DNA from: Osedax fenrisi
Taxonomy: Eukaryota > Annelida > Polychaeta > Sabellida > Siboglinidae
Direction: 5' to 3'
NCBI GenBank assembly: GCA_964019155.1
Contig: OZ025243.1
Coordinates: forward strand, 29,421,871-29,485,870
Length of the DNA: 64,000 nt
Shown here piece after piece: positions 42,171 to 53,669 of this stretch. The position numbers were made by a program, and so were the translations under genes. The stretch's first letter is position 1. Every line of letters begins with the position of its first letter. The notes beneath the pieces are model-generated. The model ran no database searches. It had not been told where the DNA came from and saw only the letters and a program-made list of their open reading frames with translations.

Positions 42171-42480
42171 ACATATATATATGTACATATATGTTATTTA
42201 TTAGATATATAAATAATGTATATTTGCTTATAGAAAATAAAAATATAAAATTAATAGAAGGTATAAATGCAAATGGATTAATTGATTCAATGTTGTGCAA
42301 TAATAATAATAAACTTATATATGATATACAACTTATGATAATTAAAATAGAAAAGGTATAAATATAACAAATTAAAATGGTGGAGGTGCGAGTAAAAATA
42401 TGTTTAACATTTGTATTTTAACAATAATTCGTTATTACATATTAGTAATGTTTAATATCTTATTTATAAATTTACTTCGC
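41873..42480. other. AT-rich DNA with TA tracts and one exon-like frame
   Basis: TA tracts lie at 42105-42120 and 42125-42166. See the separate entry for the open frame 42190-42355. Confidence 0.5.
42190..42355 (+). other. Exon-like open frame, unassigned
   Basis: After a TA tract an open frame of about 55 codons (INNVYLLIENKNIKLIEGIN, then DSMLCNNNNKLIYDIQLMII) runs to a donor-like AAAAG-GTATAA. Its amino-acid mix looks protein-like and not repetitive. No family or acceptor is recognised. Confidence 0.2.
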
Positions 42481-42835
42481 TGCAGTGCAGTTCATGACCT
42501 GGTAAAAGTTTACATGCAGTGAATAGTGGTGTGTGAATTTCGTTGTCGCTGGTTGTTCGTAGCTGGATGACGAAAAACACACCCTTACATAGTATATTGA
42601 ATATGCTATATTCTATGCTATATTATATGTTTTACACTGATTAAATCTTCGAACTTATATTATACGTATTCATGATTTGTATTCATGATTTGTTCCTTTT
42701 TTATACTTCACATTCAAATTTCCTTACCCGATTTGTAGTTATAAATATTTTAAAAGCGCATTCCTTTTAAGGAAATCATTCGGCGACTTGTTTACTGAAA
42801 TATATATTCACAATTTTAGATAACTATATTATATC

Positions 42836-42837
<2 letters not shown>

Positions 42838-42904
<67 letters not shown>
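42838..42904. repeat. (TA)n microsatellite
   Basis: TA tract of about 65 bp. Confidence 0.95.
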
Positions 42905-42907
<3 letters not shown>

Positions 42908-43021
42908 TATGATGCTCCATACTAGATGGTGCAACTGCGAATTGTATAGTAAAAATATTTATTAAAATATATTAATATACATATAATATAATATTTATTA
43001 TAAACTTTCATTATCTCGAAA

Positions 43022-43112
43022 GTCTCGAGATAATGAAATTTAGGATTTGATTGTCTCGAGATAATGAAAATTAGGATTTTATTGTCTCGAGATAATGTAA
43101 AATGGGCTAAAT
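43022..43112. repeat. 31-bp tandem repeat with TCTCGAGATA core
   Basis: GTCTCGAGATAATGAAA starts at 43022, 43053 and 43084, separated by TTTAGGATTTGATT. Immediately upstream, CATTATCTCGA forms an inverted repeat with the first core, giving a palindrome. Confidence 0.85.
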
Positions 43113-43259
43113 TTAAACCACTAATATATATATATGATGTGTCTATAATAATAATAATAATAATATAATTTATTGAATATAGAAAATAGATATTCAAAAT
43201 GACATAAAACAGGAGATAAAACTAATAGTAAGAACGAAAATAAAAGTATTAACATTATT

Positions 43260-45610
43260 GATTTATATATGCCATTGCTTAGCTCGTATAAGCTAATGAT
43301 ATGCCAACAAGGCCGCGACAGATCTCAGCTTTTAGGAAAGGGTGAATCATTTCCTATGCCGTGGGGAGGAAAATTTGACCAGTAGTTTCCATTCTGGCAT
43401 CCTTACTCCCCGACACCCGTCACAACCCAACTGACCTAACATAACACACGAGAACAAACAGTAAATAAAGTAATAAATAAAAATATATAAATAAATGTAC
43501 AAGGTAGGATGAATATGTTCATCAGCTACCAGACAGTATCGCAGAAACACCAGATTTAAATAATGGAAGAGACTTCATTACTGTTAGGTGAGCAGGCATA
43601 TTGTTCCATGTAGCCGATACCCGATTGCTGAAGAAGTTGTGTGATCGGTTATTCTTAGAGATATCTCTTTTAATTTTCACCGAAGGCCCTCTAAGATGAT
43701 TCGTGTAGGTCCAAAAGAAATCATCTACATCCACATCAACGAGACCATTGACTATTTTGTAAGTCAGCACCATATCAGCAACATGCCTATGGTAAGAAAG
43801 TGATTTTAGTTTTAAAAATAGTAATCTATCAGGGTATTCTAATGAACCTAAATTGCACCTAAAGAAAAGCTTACGAATAAATAGTCTCTGAACCAATTCG
43901 AGTTTGGTGGAATTACCATTTTTTCTGAAAGGAATGGATGGATTCCAGAGACTGGAAGCGTATTCAAGGACAGGTCTTACATAACTTATATATGCTAGTG
44001 TCAATGGTACATGTTTGTTATATCTAAATACTCGAAAGATTATATTAATCATTCTGTATGCTTTACGGATAATATTATCAATATGATCATTAAAAGATAG
44101 ATTATGATTGATAATTACACCTAGATCGGTGTACGTATTATAATAGCCTAATTGAACACCGTTAATCGAGTATGAGGATATTTCATTACCCTTACTTGAC
44201 ATTATAGAGCATTTATGGATTGCTAAATTAAGACCTGCTAATTTTGACCAATCATTTAATTTGGTTAGTGCATTATGCATATAGTCCATTTCAAATTCAT
44301 ATTTATGGATAAGAGAAAGTTTGGCATCGTCAGCAAAAAGGTTACATATGATCTGAGGTAAGAATATATTGGAAAGTCATTTATGTAGATTATAAATAAA
44401 ATTGGTCACAAACAAGAACCTTGAGGAACCCCTGATGTTGCCATAATATTATCAGATACATTCATACCAACCTTAACACACTGATGTCTATTATGAATAT
44501 ATGATTGTATCCAGTGTAGTACATTACCGGTTATTCCTAGAGCTTCAATCTTAGAAAATAGCTTAGCATGTGATACTGTGTCGAATGACTTTGCGAAATC
44601 GATGTATATAGTATGCAAAGTATAGTTGTTTTCCATGACTCGTGCTAGATTCCTATAGTATTGTATCAACTGCAGAGTGGTTGATTTTCCCGATAGAAAT
44701 CCATATTGGCATTGTGACATGTAGCCGTTTTCTCTGAGAAAGTGAACCAGGTATCTACAAAGAATCAAAAAGAATTAATGTGGAGGGTAGAATACTTATA
44801 GGTCTATAGTTCGATGGTAAAGATGTATCACCTTTTTTAAATATAGAAGTAATTATACTATGTTTCCACATATTTGGGCAGTATTGGTTAGTTAGTGAAT
44901 GATTGAATATTAAGGAAAGAGGAATACATAGCTCATATGATAAAGATTTTAGGATACCCTTCGGTAGTCCGTCTGGTGGTATACTATACTTATTGGGCAT
45001 GAGGCAAAGATATTTTCTTACAGTCTCGGGGCTTATAGGGTAGGTGTTAAATACATTATTAAAAACTATGGATGAATTACTAATAAATGTATAGCTGTCC
45101 TTAGTAAATACAGATTTAAACTGTTTGGATAAGCATTCAGCTTTACCTCTATCTAGGGTTAACAATTTATTATTATTTGACATTAGAGGAGGCATATTGC
45201 TACGCGTAGATATTTGTCTATTAACATAAGAATAAAATGATGTAAGGTTATTGTTAGATAGTGCTCTAGCTTCAATGTTATAGATGTAATCCGATATGGT
45301 TTCAGATAACTTTATTTGATATAGTCTCCATTTAGCTTTAATATTTGGTTTATGTTTATTTTTATATAATTTCTTACATTTCGAATCAAGTTTTTTGATG
45401 AATTTAGGACATTTAAATGACCGTATAGTTGATAGGGGGGAGTTATACTTGATTAGTGTCTTTATAATTTCAATAAATGTTGTTAGTAATACATCAGTAG
45501 AATCTGCAACCTTAAGAATACTAGACCAACTAAAATTATTCAGAGTTTGCTTAACAATATTTAAATTACATAGTGAGTAATTAAAATTACAATTACTATT
45601 AGTCTTAGAA
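43260..45610 (-). mobile_element. CR1-like LINE, 5' truncated, minus strand
   Basis: Lacks ORF1 and most of the endonuclease. It holds the pre-RT region, the RT, the C-terminal domain and a GC-richer 3' region (43300-43500) ending near TTAGCTTATACGAGCTAAGC, a hairpin-like 3' end resembling CR1-type tails. Its RT differs clearly from the LINEs at 15000 and 29962. Confidence 0.8.
43522..45600 (-). pseudogene. LINE reverse transcriptase, CR1-like, broken
   Basis: Three open blocks remain. 45195-44755 carries the pre-RT and fingers (NKYSIPPDGLPKGILKSL, NYRPISILPS). 44768-44406 carries CQYGFLSGKSTTLQLI, IYIDFAKSFDTVSH and SGVPQGSCL. 44289-43522 carries the C-terminal domain (GVIINHNLSFNDHI, SATWNNMPAHLT). 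Between them lie a deletion after ILPS, a TGA in place of the glycine of GSCLGP, and a frameshift before the FADD-like block, which is still readable as FADDAKLS near 44330. Upstream, 45195-45600 can be read in pieces as pre-RT sequence. It is inactive. Confidence 0.85.
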
Positions 45611-45614
45611 CGTT

Positions 45615-45845
45615 TCTAACGTTTAAATATTCTATAATTGTATGCATCAATATAACACCTAGGCTATACTCTCAGTATAATCTCATAAATCTACTAGTAT
45701 AGTTTCTTATTAGATGATATATTTCGTAAAGTATAACAATTATTATATAGAAAAATATTATAGTAATATTATAAATTTAAAAAAAAATTATATATAAATT
45801 TTTAAGAATTTAAAAAAAAAAAAAGAAAAAAAAAATATGTACATA
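45615..45845. other. AT-rich spacer with A runs
   Basis: Contains long A-rich runs (45777-45836). No gene. Confidence 0.5.
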
Positions 45846-45849
45846 AGTT

Positions 45850-46210
45850 AATAGTAATAATAATATGAATTACATAATAGTACGGGATAATAGTAATACG
45901 AATTATGAGTGTCGATCTTTATATCAGGGAGAGTGGTCCACCGATACAGCAGATGATCATAGATGATGTCGAGCCGTGTAAACAGAATGTCGTCGAGTAT
46001 TCGTGTGTATTCTGGTATATTCACTTTGTATGTTCTTGTAAGTTTCAGTAGTCGTATTCCAGATAGCACCACGTTTCAGATTGGCTAACTGTGTAATAGG
46101 TAGATCAGCAGGATGTATCCGTTAATGGTTAATAGTGGCTAACCTTATATTGAATGTAGGTAGGTGACACTACCTAAGGCGCGGTTCCCAGAGAAGATCT
46201 CCGGGATTAC
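45850..46210 (-). mobile_element. Solo LINE 5' leader, related to the LINE at 15000
   Basis: Read on the minus strand from 46205, the order ATCTTCTCTGGGAACCGCGC, GGTAGTG..ACCTACC, AGGTTAGCCAC parallels the leader of the LINE at 15000 (GGATCTCCCTTGGGAATTTG, GGTAGTCGGATCTACC, AGGTTAGCTACC). No PHD-type ORF1 follows; AT-rich DNA and a different LINE lie downstream. It is a detached leader or an internally deleted copy. Confidence 0.5.
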
Positions 46211-46214
46211 ATTT

Positions 46215-47900
46215 AGGATTTGTTTTAATTTTACAAAAATAAATAAAACAATTATAATTAATATTTAATAATCATTATTATATAATAATATTTAATTAAT
46301 ATTAATACTATATATACTATAAAAAATAAATAAATACATACTTATAAGATATATCTTTATAGTAAATATCTAATTAAAGGATATTTATTAGCGAAAGTAA
46401 AAGCGACTTTAATTTGGTTGCTATTTGGTTGCTATTGAAGAAAAAATAAACTTAAAATACTTCAATAAATTGTTTATACTTTATTCTATGCTATATATCG
46501 TAATTGTATCGGCAGCCATTCAACAATATCAAATTTATTTATGGAATAGAATTAGCGAAGTGTGTTAATATAACCTGATGTATAATTACAAAATATTAAA
46601 AATAAAATGAAATGTATTACAATTAAATATTAAATAATACATATGTATATATTATTTGTATACAAATTGTAATATACTAAGTATTCAGTACACCGAATTC
46701 AGTACACCATATAGAGTATCGCAAGTTACTTAATATATATTTCAAGAATTATTTTGAATTAATAGACAATTTTAAAATAAATTGTATACCATAATAATTA
46801 TTTATATTTCTTATAATATTAAAATGAAATAATTATGCGTTTTACGTATATTTAAAAATTTATTTTTATAATTAAAGTTTCTATATTATTAGTTACTATA
46901 GTATATTGCTATACAGATACTCACGCCTGTATTTAGTTACGTAACATCCACTTTACACTAAACAATAATAATTATGATGTCATAGTTACGCTAGCTCAGC
47001 AATATCTGTCAGATGTATAGAACATCAATAGAGAGAAATCCATGAATATTAAACCAATTCTGAAAAATAAAAAAAGATATATTATATATTATATATAATA
47101 AAAGTAAGAAGTTAAGTAACTGCACTTATTTATTTAAATACTTATATATTATATAATCTCACAAGTATTTAAACTAAATAAATTGAATTAAATGTATAGC
47201 AAATATAAATATAAACATAAATGTATGATTATTCACAATTCAGTGTAATACCAAGTTTTCTCGAATATGAAAATGAAATGAATAATTAAAGAATAATTAT
47301 TACTTTGATTTTTACATAATAATCATGTCATGAGATAGGATGCATGTGATCCTATGTATCCTATGCATGTGATTTTAAATGTAAATATAATATCGGAGAG
47401 GAAAACATAGATATATCATAATATGTTTGTAATATTTATTTGGTTTTATATATCTCTTGATGTTATAAATTAATATTACAGATGATTTAATAACTCTATT
47501 TAAGCCATATTATTAATTTTATTATAGAAATAATAAGTATAATATTATAATATTGTTATCTAGGAAAACTAAGAGATTGTGTTAACTAAATAATTACTCT
47601 GGTAATCGAGTACTTTATTATTTATCTTATATTAAATAGATTACAATTATCAGACCTAGGCTTATATTGTAAAGTGACGAATGAGCAAAGCCTAATTTAG
47701 TATTTAATATTATTACAAGATATTTAGCTCAATCACTTGGAATGATATCAGTAGAATCATAGGAAATATATGTATAATATACTATAGTAAGAAAGTAAAA
47801 GATTTAACATAAATATTAAGTAGTTAAACGATTACGGATGATCACAGGTTGTCTGGCATCTGTAATAAACTAATCAGGATAATATTGCTAGGACATATAC
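46215..47900. other. Non-coding AT-rich DNA
   Basis: No gene, tRNA or recognised element is seen. A direct repeat GGATGCATGTGATCCTATG lies near 47339-47371. Confidence 0.5.
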
Positions 47901-47911
47901 ATATATATTAG

Positions 47912-48060
47912 TGATGCAATTGAACTTCGGACTTCGAACTTCGAACGGATACTCAAGCATTTCGAACTGATACTGATATTCAATAATTATGAAATGTCGG
48001 ACTCGAACTGATACTCGACTATTTAGAACTGATACTATACTCAAATGTTGAACTATTATT
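47912..48060. repeat. TCGAACTGATACTC repeat block, copy 1
   Basis: Begins TAGTGATGCAATTGAACTTC and holds several copies of TTCGAACTGATACTC-like words. The same block, about 130 bp, recurs at 48690-48822 in direct orientation. The TAGTGATGCA start resembles hAT ends (CAGTG.TG), so these may be transposon ends. Confidence 0.6.
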
Positions 48061-48689
48061 TGTTTAATATTATTTTTGGATCTTCATATTTGTTTATATT
48101 GTTGATTTATATATTCATTGTTGTAAAATAAATGTATACACACGAGTAACTAATCCTCGAGAAAATATATCCTAACAAATATTTCATATATTTATATTTA
48201 TATACAATATTTACACTTTTACTAACATTGTATATCATATTTATATACATTTTAAAAATAATAACATCTCTTCAGAAATTAGTAATATCGATGTTAGTGT
48301 TATATTTTAAATACTTGTTATTATTATGATAATCATATTAATAATGTCTGAAATCAGAGTTATATCAACAGATATTTAAAATAAAACCAAGCGAACAGCT
48401 CTCGCCGAGCGCTCTAAATAACGAAAGTAACATTCTATAAATATAGATCGCGAAATTTAGTATACATTTTATATCTTCATAATTATCATTAATTATAATA
48501 ATATATTATTCATATATATAATTATAATATGTAATAAATATAATATAATATGATGATGATGATAGGTATTTATTTAGACACTCAAATAATATTATAATCT
48601 TGAGAGTTTGAGAACGAGAAAAAAAACGAAAAACGAGAAAACCAAAATACGGAGTAAAACAAAGAATTTGAATATATATTAATTATATA

Positions 48690-48822
48690 TATGTATTAGT
48701 ATTGGAATCGAACTTCGAACTTATACTTAAGCATTTCTAACTGATACTGATACTTAATATTTAAAAATGTCGAACTCTGACTCAAACTGATACTCGACTA
48801 TTTCGAACTGATACTCATAAGA
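48690..48822. repeat. TCGAACTGATACTC repeat block, copy 2
   Basis: Direct-orientation relative of 47912-48060 (ATCGAACTTCGAACTTATAC, TCAAACTGATACTCGACTAT). It ends at the 5' edge of the decayed LINE at 48830. Confidence 0.6.
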
Positions 48823-48831
48823 AAACTTTCG

Positions 48832-49456
48832 CTGATGCATTAATAAATTCTATTGAGCCTAATCTTAACACTATTTCTGATAAAATTAATAAATCAGGCA
48901 ATCATTCAAATTCTACGAAATTAGATTATAAACTTTCAATTACTATTGAACATATAGATATTAAAAATTGCAATACTGAATATATTAAATCATTATTTAC
49001 CCTACTTACTATCAGTTTTTCTTCCACTAAAATATATATTTTCGTAACAATAATGCTTATATTTACTTTATTAATTCCTTTTCAAAATTTGATTTTTTAT
49101 CTTGTACTAGATTATCTAGATATAAATTAATAGGCACCGACTATAAATATATTTTCATTCGTGATTATTTAGATAAAGACATTTTTAAAAGAGGGCGGGT
49201 TTATTATTATTCATTGAGATCGAAACTAATAACAGATTATAAATCGGTTTTCAATTATAAGACAACATACTATGAATTGCGTCCATTTATTTAAATAGAT
49301 GGTATTGATAACATTTATTAGATTTGTAATTCATTTGTACCTTCTACTATTCAATTTGAGGAATGGAATACCTCATTTGAAAAATTTATTTTATCAAAGA
49401 ATTCTAATAGTCCTAATGATACCGAATCCTCAAATGCATCTTTTTCATCAGACTGA
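48832..49456 (+). pseudogene. LINE ORF1 remnant, C-terminal half
   Basis: Readable segments are KTFADALINSIEPNLNTISD at the start, YKYIFIRDYLDKDIFKRGRV near 49145-49205 (parallel to KHIFIRHYLPDSTRLLGKV of the LINE ORF1 at 15375) and IQFEEWNTSFEKFILSKN near 49355. The last block ends SSD then TGA. Frame breaks and stops occur near 49120 and 49295. The N-terminal zinc finger is missing with the 5' end. Confidence 0.7.
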
Positions 49457-49460
49457 CTAG
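49454..49460 (+). promoter_or_regulatory. TGA-CTA-G, candidate readthrough stop of a LINE ORF1
   Basis: The ORF1 frame ends SSD-TGA and continues CTA-GAT-GAG into the endonuclease block CSIFNARSVRNK without an ATG or frame change. UGA-CUA-G is the canonical eukaryotic readthrough context, and it sits at the position equivalent to 16368-16373 of the related LINE. Confidence 0.5.
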
Positions 49461-52264
49461 ATGAGCGCAATCATAATATACCATATCGACTTCCTAAACA
49501 TAATATATCTTGTTCTATATTCAATGCACGGTCAGTTCGTAATAAGGCTGATATTATACATCAAATAATTATTGATTCTAAAAGTTCTATAGTTGCTATT
49601 ACTGAGACATGGCTGACAAATAATGACTCTTCTATTCCTTCACAATTGACTACACCTAATTTCATATCGAATTTAAGCTACTATCATCATCCATTCCAAG
49701 TACTATCTCTTGCGAAATACTCAATTGTCGTTTCTTAAGACAATTGTAATACAATTGTTACCTAATTTAATTATTATTCAATTTATTCTTATTTATCGTC
49801 CACCATCATCAATATTTAACAACTTTTTATCTTAACTTGAATCCCTTTTTGAATCAATCTCGACAGATAATATGATAATTCTTGGTGATTTTAATGTTCA
49901 AGTGAATACACATTCAGTATTCTCTGAATCATTTAAGAATCTTATTTTTGAATATTCTTACAATCAACTTGTTAATTTCCCAACACATACTAGTGGTAAT
50001 ACTATTGACTTGATAAGTAGGTATTATAGCCTATTCCCCCTGATTCAGCTATTATTTCAAAACCCACTTAAGATAATCTGATTTCTAACCATTATGTTTT
50101 GATATACTTGTCTCTCCTTTTATATTTAGTGACCATGTAAAACACTACAGAAACATTTCAAAAATTAATCTACAATTGTTCATAAATTCTGTATATGCTT
50201 ATATCTATTCATAATACATCTTTAGCGAATTAAATATCTTATGATCATTTTAATGACGCATTACGATATTCCATTGATGCACATTCACCTTTAATAATTA
50301 GTATCAATAAATATGGTGCTCACTCTCCTTGGTTTAAAAATTACCTTGTTCTTCTAAGGAGAAGACTTTGCTACCATCAGTTTAAATTCAAGCGTAGAAA
50401 ATGTTTTACCCATATTGAATCTTTCAAAAATGTAAGATCTTTGTACAAGAAAAAATTATCAGCAGCAAAATCTTCCTTCTATACTGATAAACTTAATAAG
50501 TATGGTACTTCTTCTAAAGAAGCTTTTAAATTAGCTTTTTCTCTAATTGGTAAACATCGGAATAAAAAACTACCAGATGGTTCTGATGATAATCTGTGTT
50601 CTTTATTTGCTGACTTTTTTTTAAATAAAGTTTTAAAAATAATTGAAGATCTTCCTGTAGTAGATTCTATTTATTTTGAAAATCCACCCTTTTTCTCTGA
50701 TACTCACTGGTCTTATTTTAATTTACCAACTTCTTCTGTTGTCTTTTCTCTCATGTCTTGTTTGAAATCCAATTCCCCACTTGACCCTCTTCCTCTTAAT
50801 TTACTTCGTATATTATCTCCCTATCTAATTGATATAATTACTGGTATAATTCGTGTATCATTATCTTCATCCAGTGTACCACAATCGATGAAGTATGCTT
50901 ACATCACTCCGATATTAAAGAAACATAATATCGATTCTTCCATACTATCCAACTATCGTCCTGTTTCGCAATTATCATCAATTTCTAAGACTATGGAACG
51001 CATAGTTGCGCGTCAGCTTATTGATTATATCATATCGAACTCTATTGTGGATTGCTTTCAGAGTACATACCTTCCCATTCGTAGTACAGAAACTGCCCTA
51101 AACATTGTGTTTAACGATATTATACTATCTATGGATAATAAGGCTTCTTGTTATTTGGTTCTTCTTGATCTGTCTAGTGCCTTTGATACGTTAAATCATA
51201 GGATTCTTTCTTACCGTCTATGTGAAATAGGTATTCATGGGCAGGTTCACAACTGGTTGATGTAATTTGTATCTAATAGAATATATTCGGTAAAGATCAA
51301 GTCATCTTTGGCGGCTCCATTTAATCACACCCATTGCGTTCCTCAAGGATCAGTACTGGGTCCGAATCTTTTTATTTTGTACATTCTTCCCATTAATTTG
51401 ATTTTTTTTAAATACCCATATATTCGTCATCACCTATTTGCTGATGACTTACAAATTTATACTTTTTTCCACCTGGTTCTGATATTGACATAATTCAACT
51501 TTCAATTGGTAACTGTATTAATGAATTAATCTATTGGTTTTCCTGTAATTCACTTTCATTAAATATTACTAAAACTTATGGCATTATACTTTCTAGATCT
51601 CTTTCTTCAATTATTCTCACTCATCCATTCCTTATCTCACTTCCTATCTCAAACACCATCACTACTCTAGGTTTTACCATAAATAATGCATTATATTACT
51701 CAGTACATATATCAAACACTGTCCGCACTGCTAATTATATCCTGTATAATATAGGCAAGGCTAGTTCTAAGCTAACATTTAATTTAACTAAATCATTATT
51801 AAATTCATTAGTATTTAGTCGACTTAGATATTGTAATTCGCTTTTCATTAACATTCCGCAAAAATTGATGACAAAATTCGATTCAATACACCGTAGAGCT
51901 GTTCGCATATTATTTTAGCTAAAGCGTAGTGATTTAACCATCTATACATTCCATAATGGCGACTTTCGGGTGGTTGCAGTTTCGAGATTTATGCAAGTTT
52001 CGACTTCTTTGCATTACTCACAAGGTTATATATGTGAGTTCCGTCATACCTATCGAAGGGACTCATAATTCGAACAACTACTCGTCTGAGTCGACAATGT
52101 GAGCTGATGAAACTATCTTTACCGCTTGTCTCATCTATGTATGCAGATGCTGCTTTCACTGTTGCTGCTCCGAAGTACTGGAACAGTCTTCCCGATGAAT
52201 TACGGACCATGTTATCATTTATTACTTTTAAATGTCGACTACATATATATATGTTATCATTATA
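49457..52264 (+). pseudogene. LINE ORF2 remnant: endonuclease and reverse transcriptase
   Basis: Endonuclease remnants are FNARSVRNK (49520), AITETWLTNND (49595), ILGDFNVQV (49880) and TSGNTIDLI (49990). Reverse transcriptase runs in 50441-51265 and 51308-51493 with NYRPVSQLS, CFQSTYLPIRSTETAL, LLDLSSAFDTLNHRIL, VPQGSVLGPN and FADDLQIY. The tail continues to PKYWNSLPDELRTMLS near 52165-52215. Several stops (for example 51263) and at least three frame changes break it, although the catalytic RT motifs are still legible. Confidence 0.85.
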
Positions 52265-52432
52265 ATGTCTTCTTTTTAAATTTATTATTATTTGTGTAAC
52301 TATTTATTTGTTTTATTATTTCAACTTGACGCACATAAAAAACTCCATCGTTTTCTGAGTCAATAAACCTTTCTATTATTTATTATTATTACTATACCGA
52401 TACTCTGATAGTAGGGTTCTATTGCATAACTA

Positions 52433-52436
<4 letters not shown>

Positions 52437-52473
<37 letters not shown>
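52437..52473. repeat. (TA)n microsatellite
   Basis: TA tract between two LINE remnants, followed by a short ATTT repeat. Confidence 0.95.
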
Positions 52474-52478
<5 letters not shown>

Positions 52479-52981
52479 TTATTTATTTAATTCAGACATG
52501 AAATACAGAGGTCCATAGTATATAAACGACAATTTTAAAAGAATAAACTAAAAAAAAAACAATTAATCTAAGAAACGAAATTTAAAATACTATACAAACA
52601 ATGAATTATACCACATGGTAAACAGTGGCGATGGGAACATAATATTATATTCATATAATTGAACAATTAGTGAATTACACGATAATTGTATTCGTTTATA
52701 TAGCGAATAATATGACTTGTGTAATTTAACAGTTAAATTATTAACATAATCGTTAAAAAACATTAAAGAGGCACTATTTCTACGTCTGTAGTTCATAACA
52801 ATACGATAAGCATTATTATAAGCTATATTAAGTTTAGCCATGGAATATCTATTTGGTATACAAATGCTACTAAGGTATATATTAGAAACAAATGTTTTAA
52901 ATAGAATAATTTGTGTATCCTTAGAGAAATGATTAAAGTTATATGATATTGCATAGTTTTGTTTATATAACTGTTTAATAT

Positions 52982-52985
<4 letters not shown>

Positions 52986-53028
<43 letters not shown>
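52986..53028. repeat. (TA)n tract inside a LINE reading frame
   Basis: The tract follows DDID of the LINE protein and is read as Tyr-Ile repeats in the same frame, after which LINE-like sequence (SNIKQLYKQNYAISYNF) goes on. Confidence 0.9.
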
Positions 53029-53029
<1 letters not shown>

Positions 53030-53421
53030 ATATCATCAGATAGGTCCTCTGAAATCCAATGTCCAAGATATCTATATGATTTGACAACTTTTAGAAGTTT
53101 ATTATCTATATATAATTTCACAGGATTATGATATGATTTATCAAAATAAATTGGTAAAATAACCGATTTATCAATATTAAACGTTATGTGGTTATGGTTA
53201 GCAAACTCTTCACAACAACTTATCAACAACTGCAAACCACTTAGTGATGGTGAAAAGATAATATGAATTATTATATGAGTATTATATTATACTAATAATA
53301 TTTATATAATTATAAGTATTATATATTAGTTTTATTTTAAATCATTAGCAATATTTATTAATATTTATTTAAAATAGAGCTTTGACAAATACTTTAAAAT
53401 TGAATTAAAGAAAAAGGTATT

Positions 53422-53656
53422 AGTTTGCGGGTGTAAATCCCGTCGGGATATTAATATAGGTATTAGAATAATATTTAGAAGTGATCTTATATAATTTTGT
53501 AAAAATAAATGGTTTTAATAATAGTCTTAACATGGGAACGGCTTCGAAGGGACGTTATAATCTATAGAGCCATATGGCTATAAGTGAAAACGTAATCTAA
53601 GTTCATGGATAGGATGGAAGGAATCTACCAAATAGAATAACAATAACAATAACAAT
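53422..53656 (+). mobile_element. SINE, copy 2, with a different tRNA-like head
   Basis: The body (ATATTTAGAAGTGATCTTAT, CGGCTTCGAAGGGACGTTAT, GCTATAAGTGAAAACGTAAT) and the (AATAAC)n tail match copies 1 and 3. The short head carries GCGGGTGTAAATCCCGTCGG, a T-arm-like sequence from another tRNA type than the TGGCTCAG heads. It lies inside the LINE remnant 52590-54400. Confidence 0.75.
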
Positions 53657-53669
53657 ATTATTAATAAGA

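Larger units (their letters stand above)
48830..52390 (+). mobile_element. Decayed two-ORF LINE related to that at 15000
   Basis: 5' truncated within ORF1, then ORF2 in the same frame after TGA-CTA-G (49454-49460), and a 3' end with GAGTCAATAAACC and a (TTA)n tail near 52375-52390. Protein similarity to the LINE at 15000-19540 runs through all domains, but the DNA has diverged, so it is a separate family or an old copy. Confidence 0.8.

Noticed and set aside
43022..43112. CRISPR-like array
   Set aside because: Spacers are near-identical, not unique, only three units exist, and the DNA is eukaryotic.
47912..48822. Solo LTR retrotransposon formed by the two direct repeat blocks
   Set aside because: No TG...CA ends, primer-binding site, polypurine tract or gag-pol sequence is visible between them.
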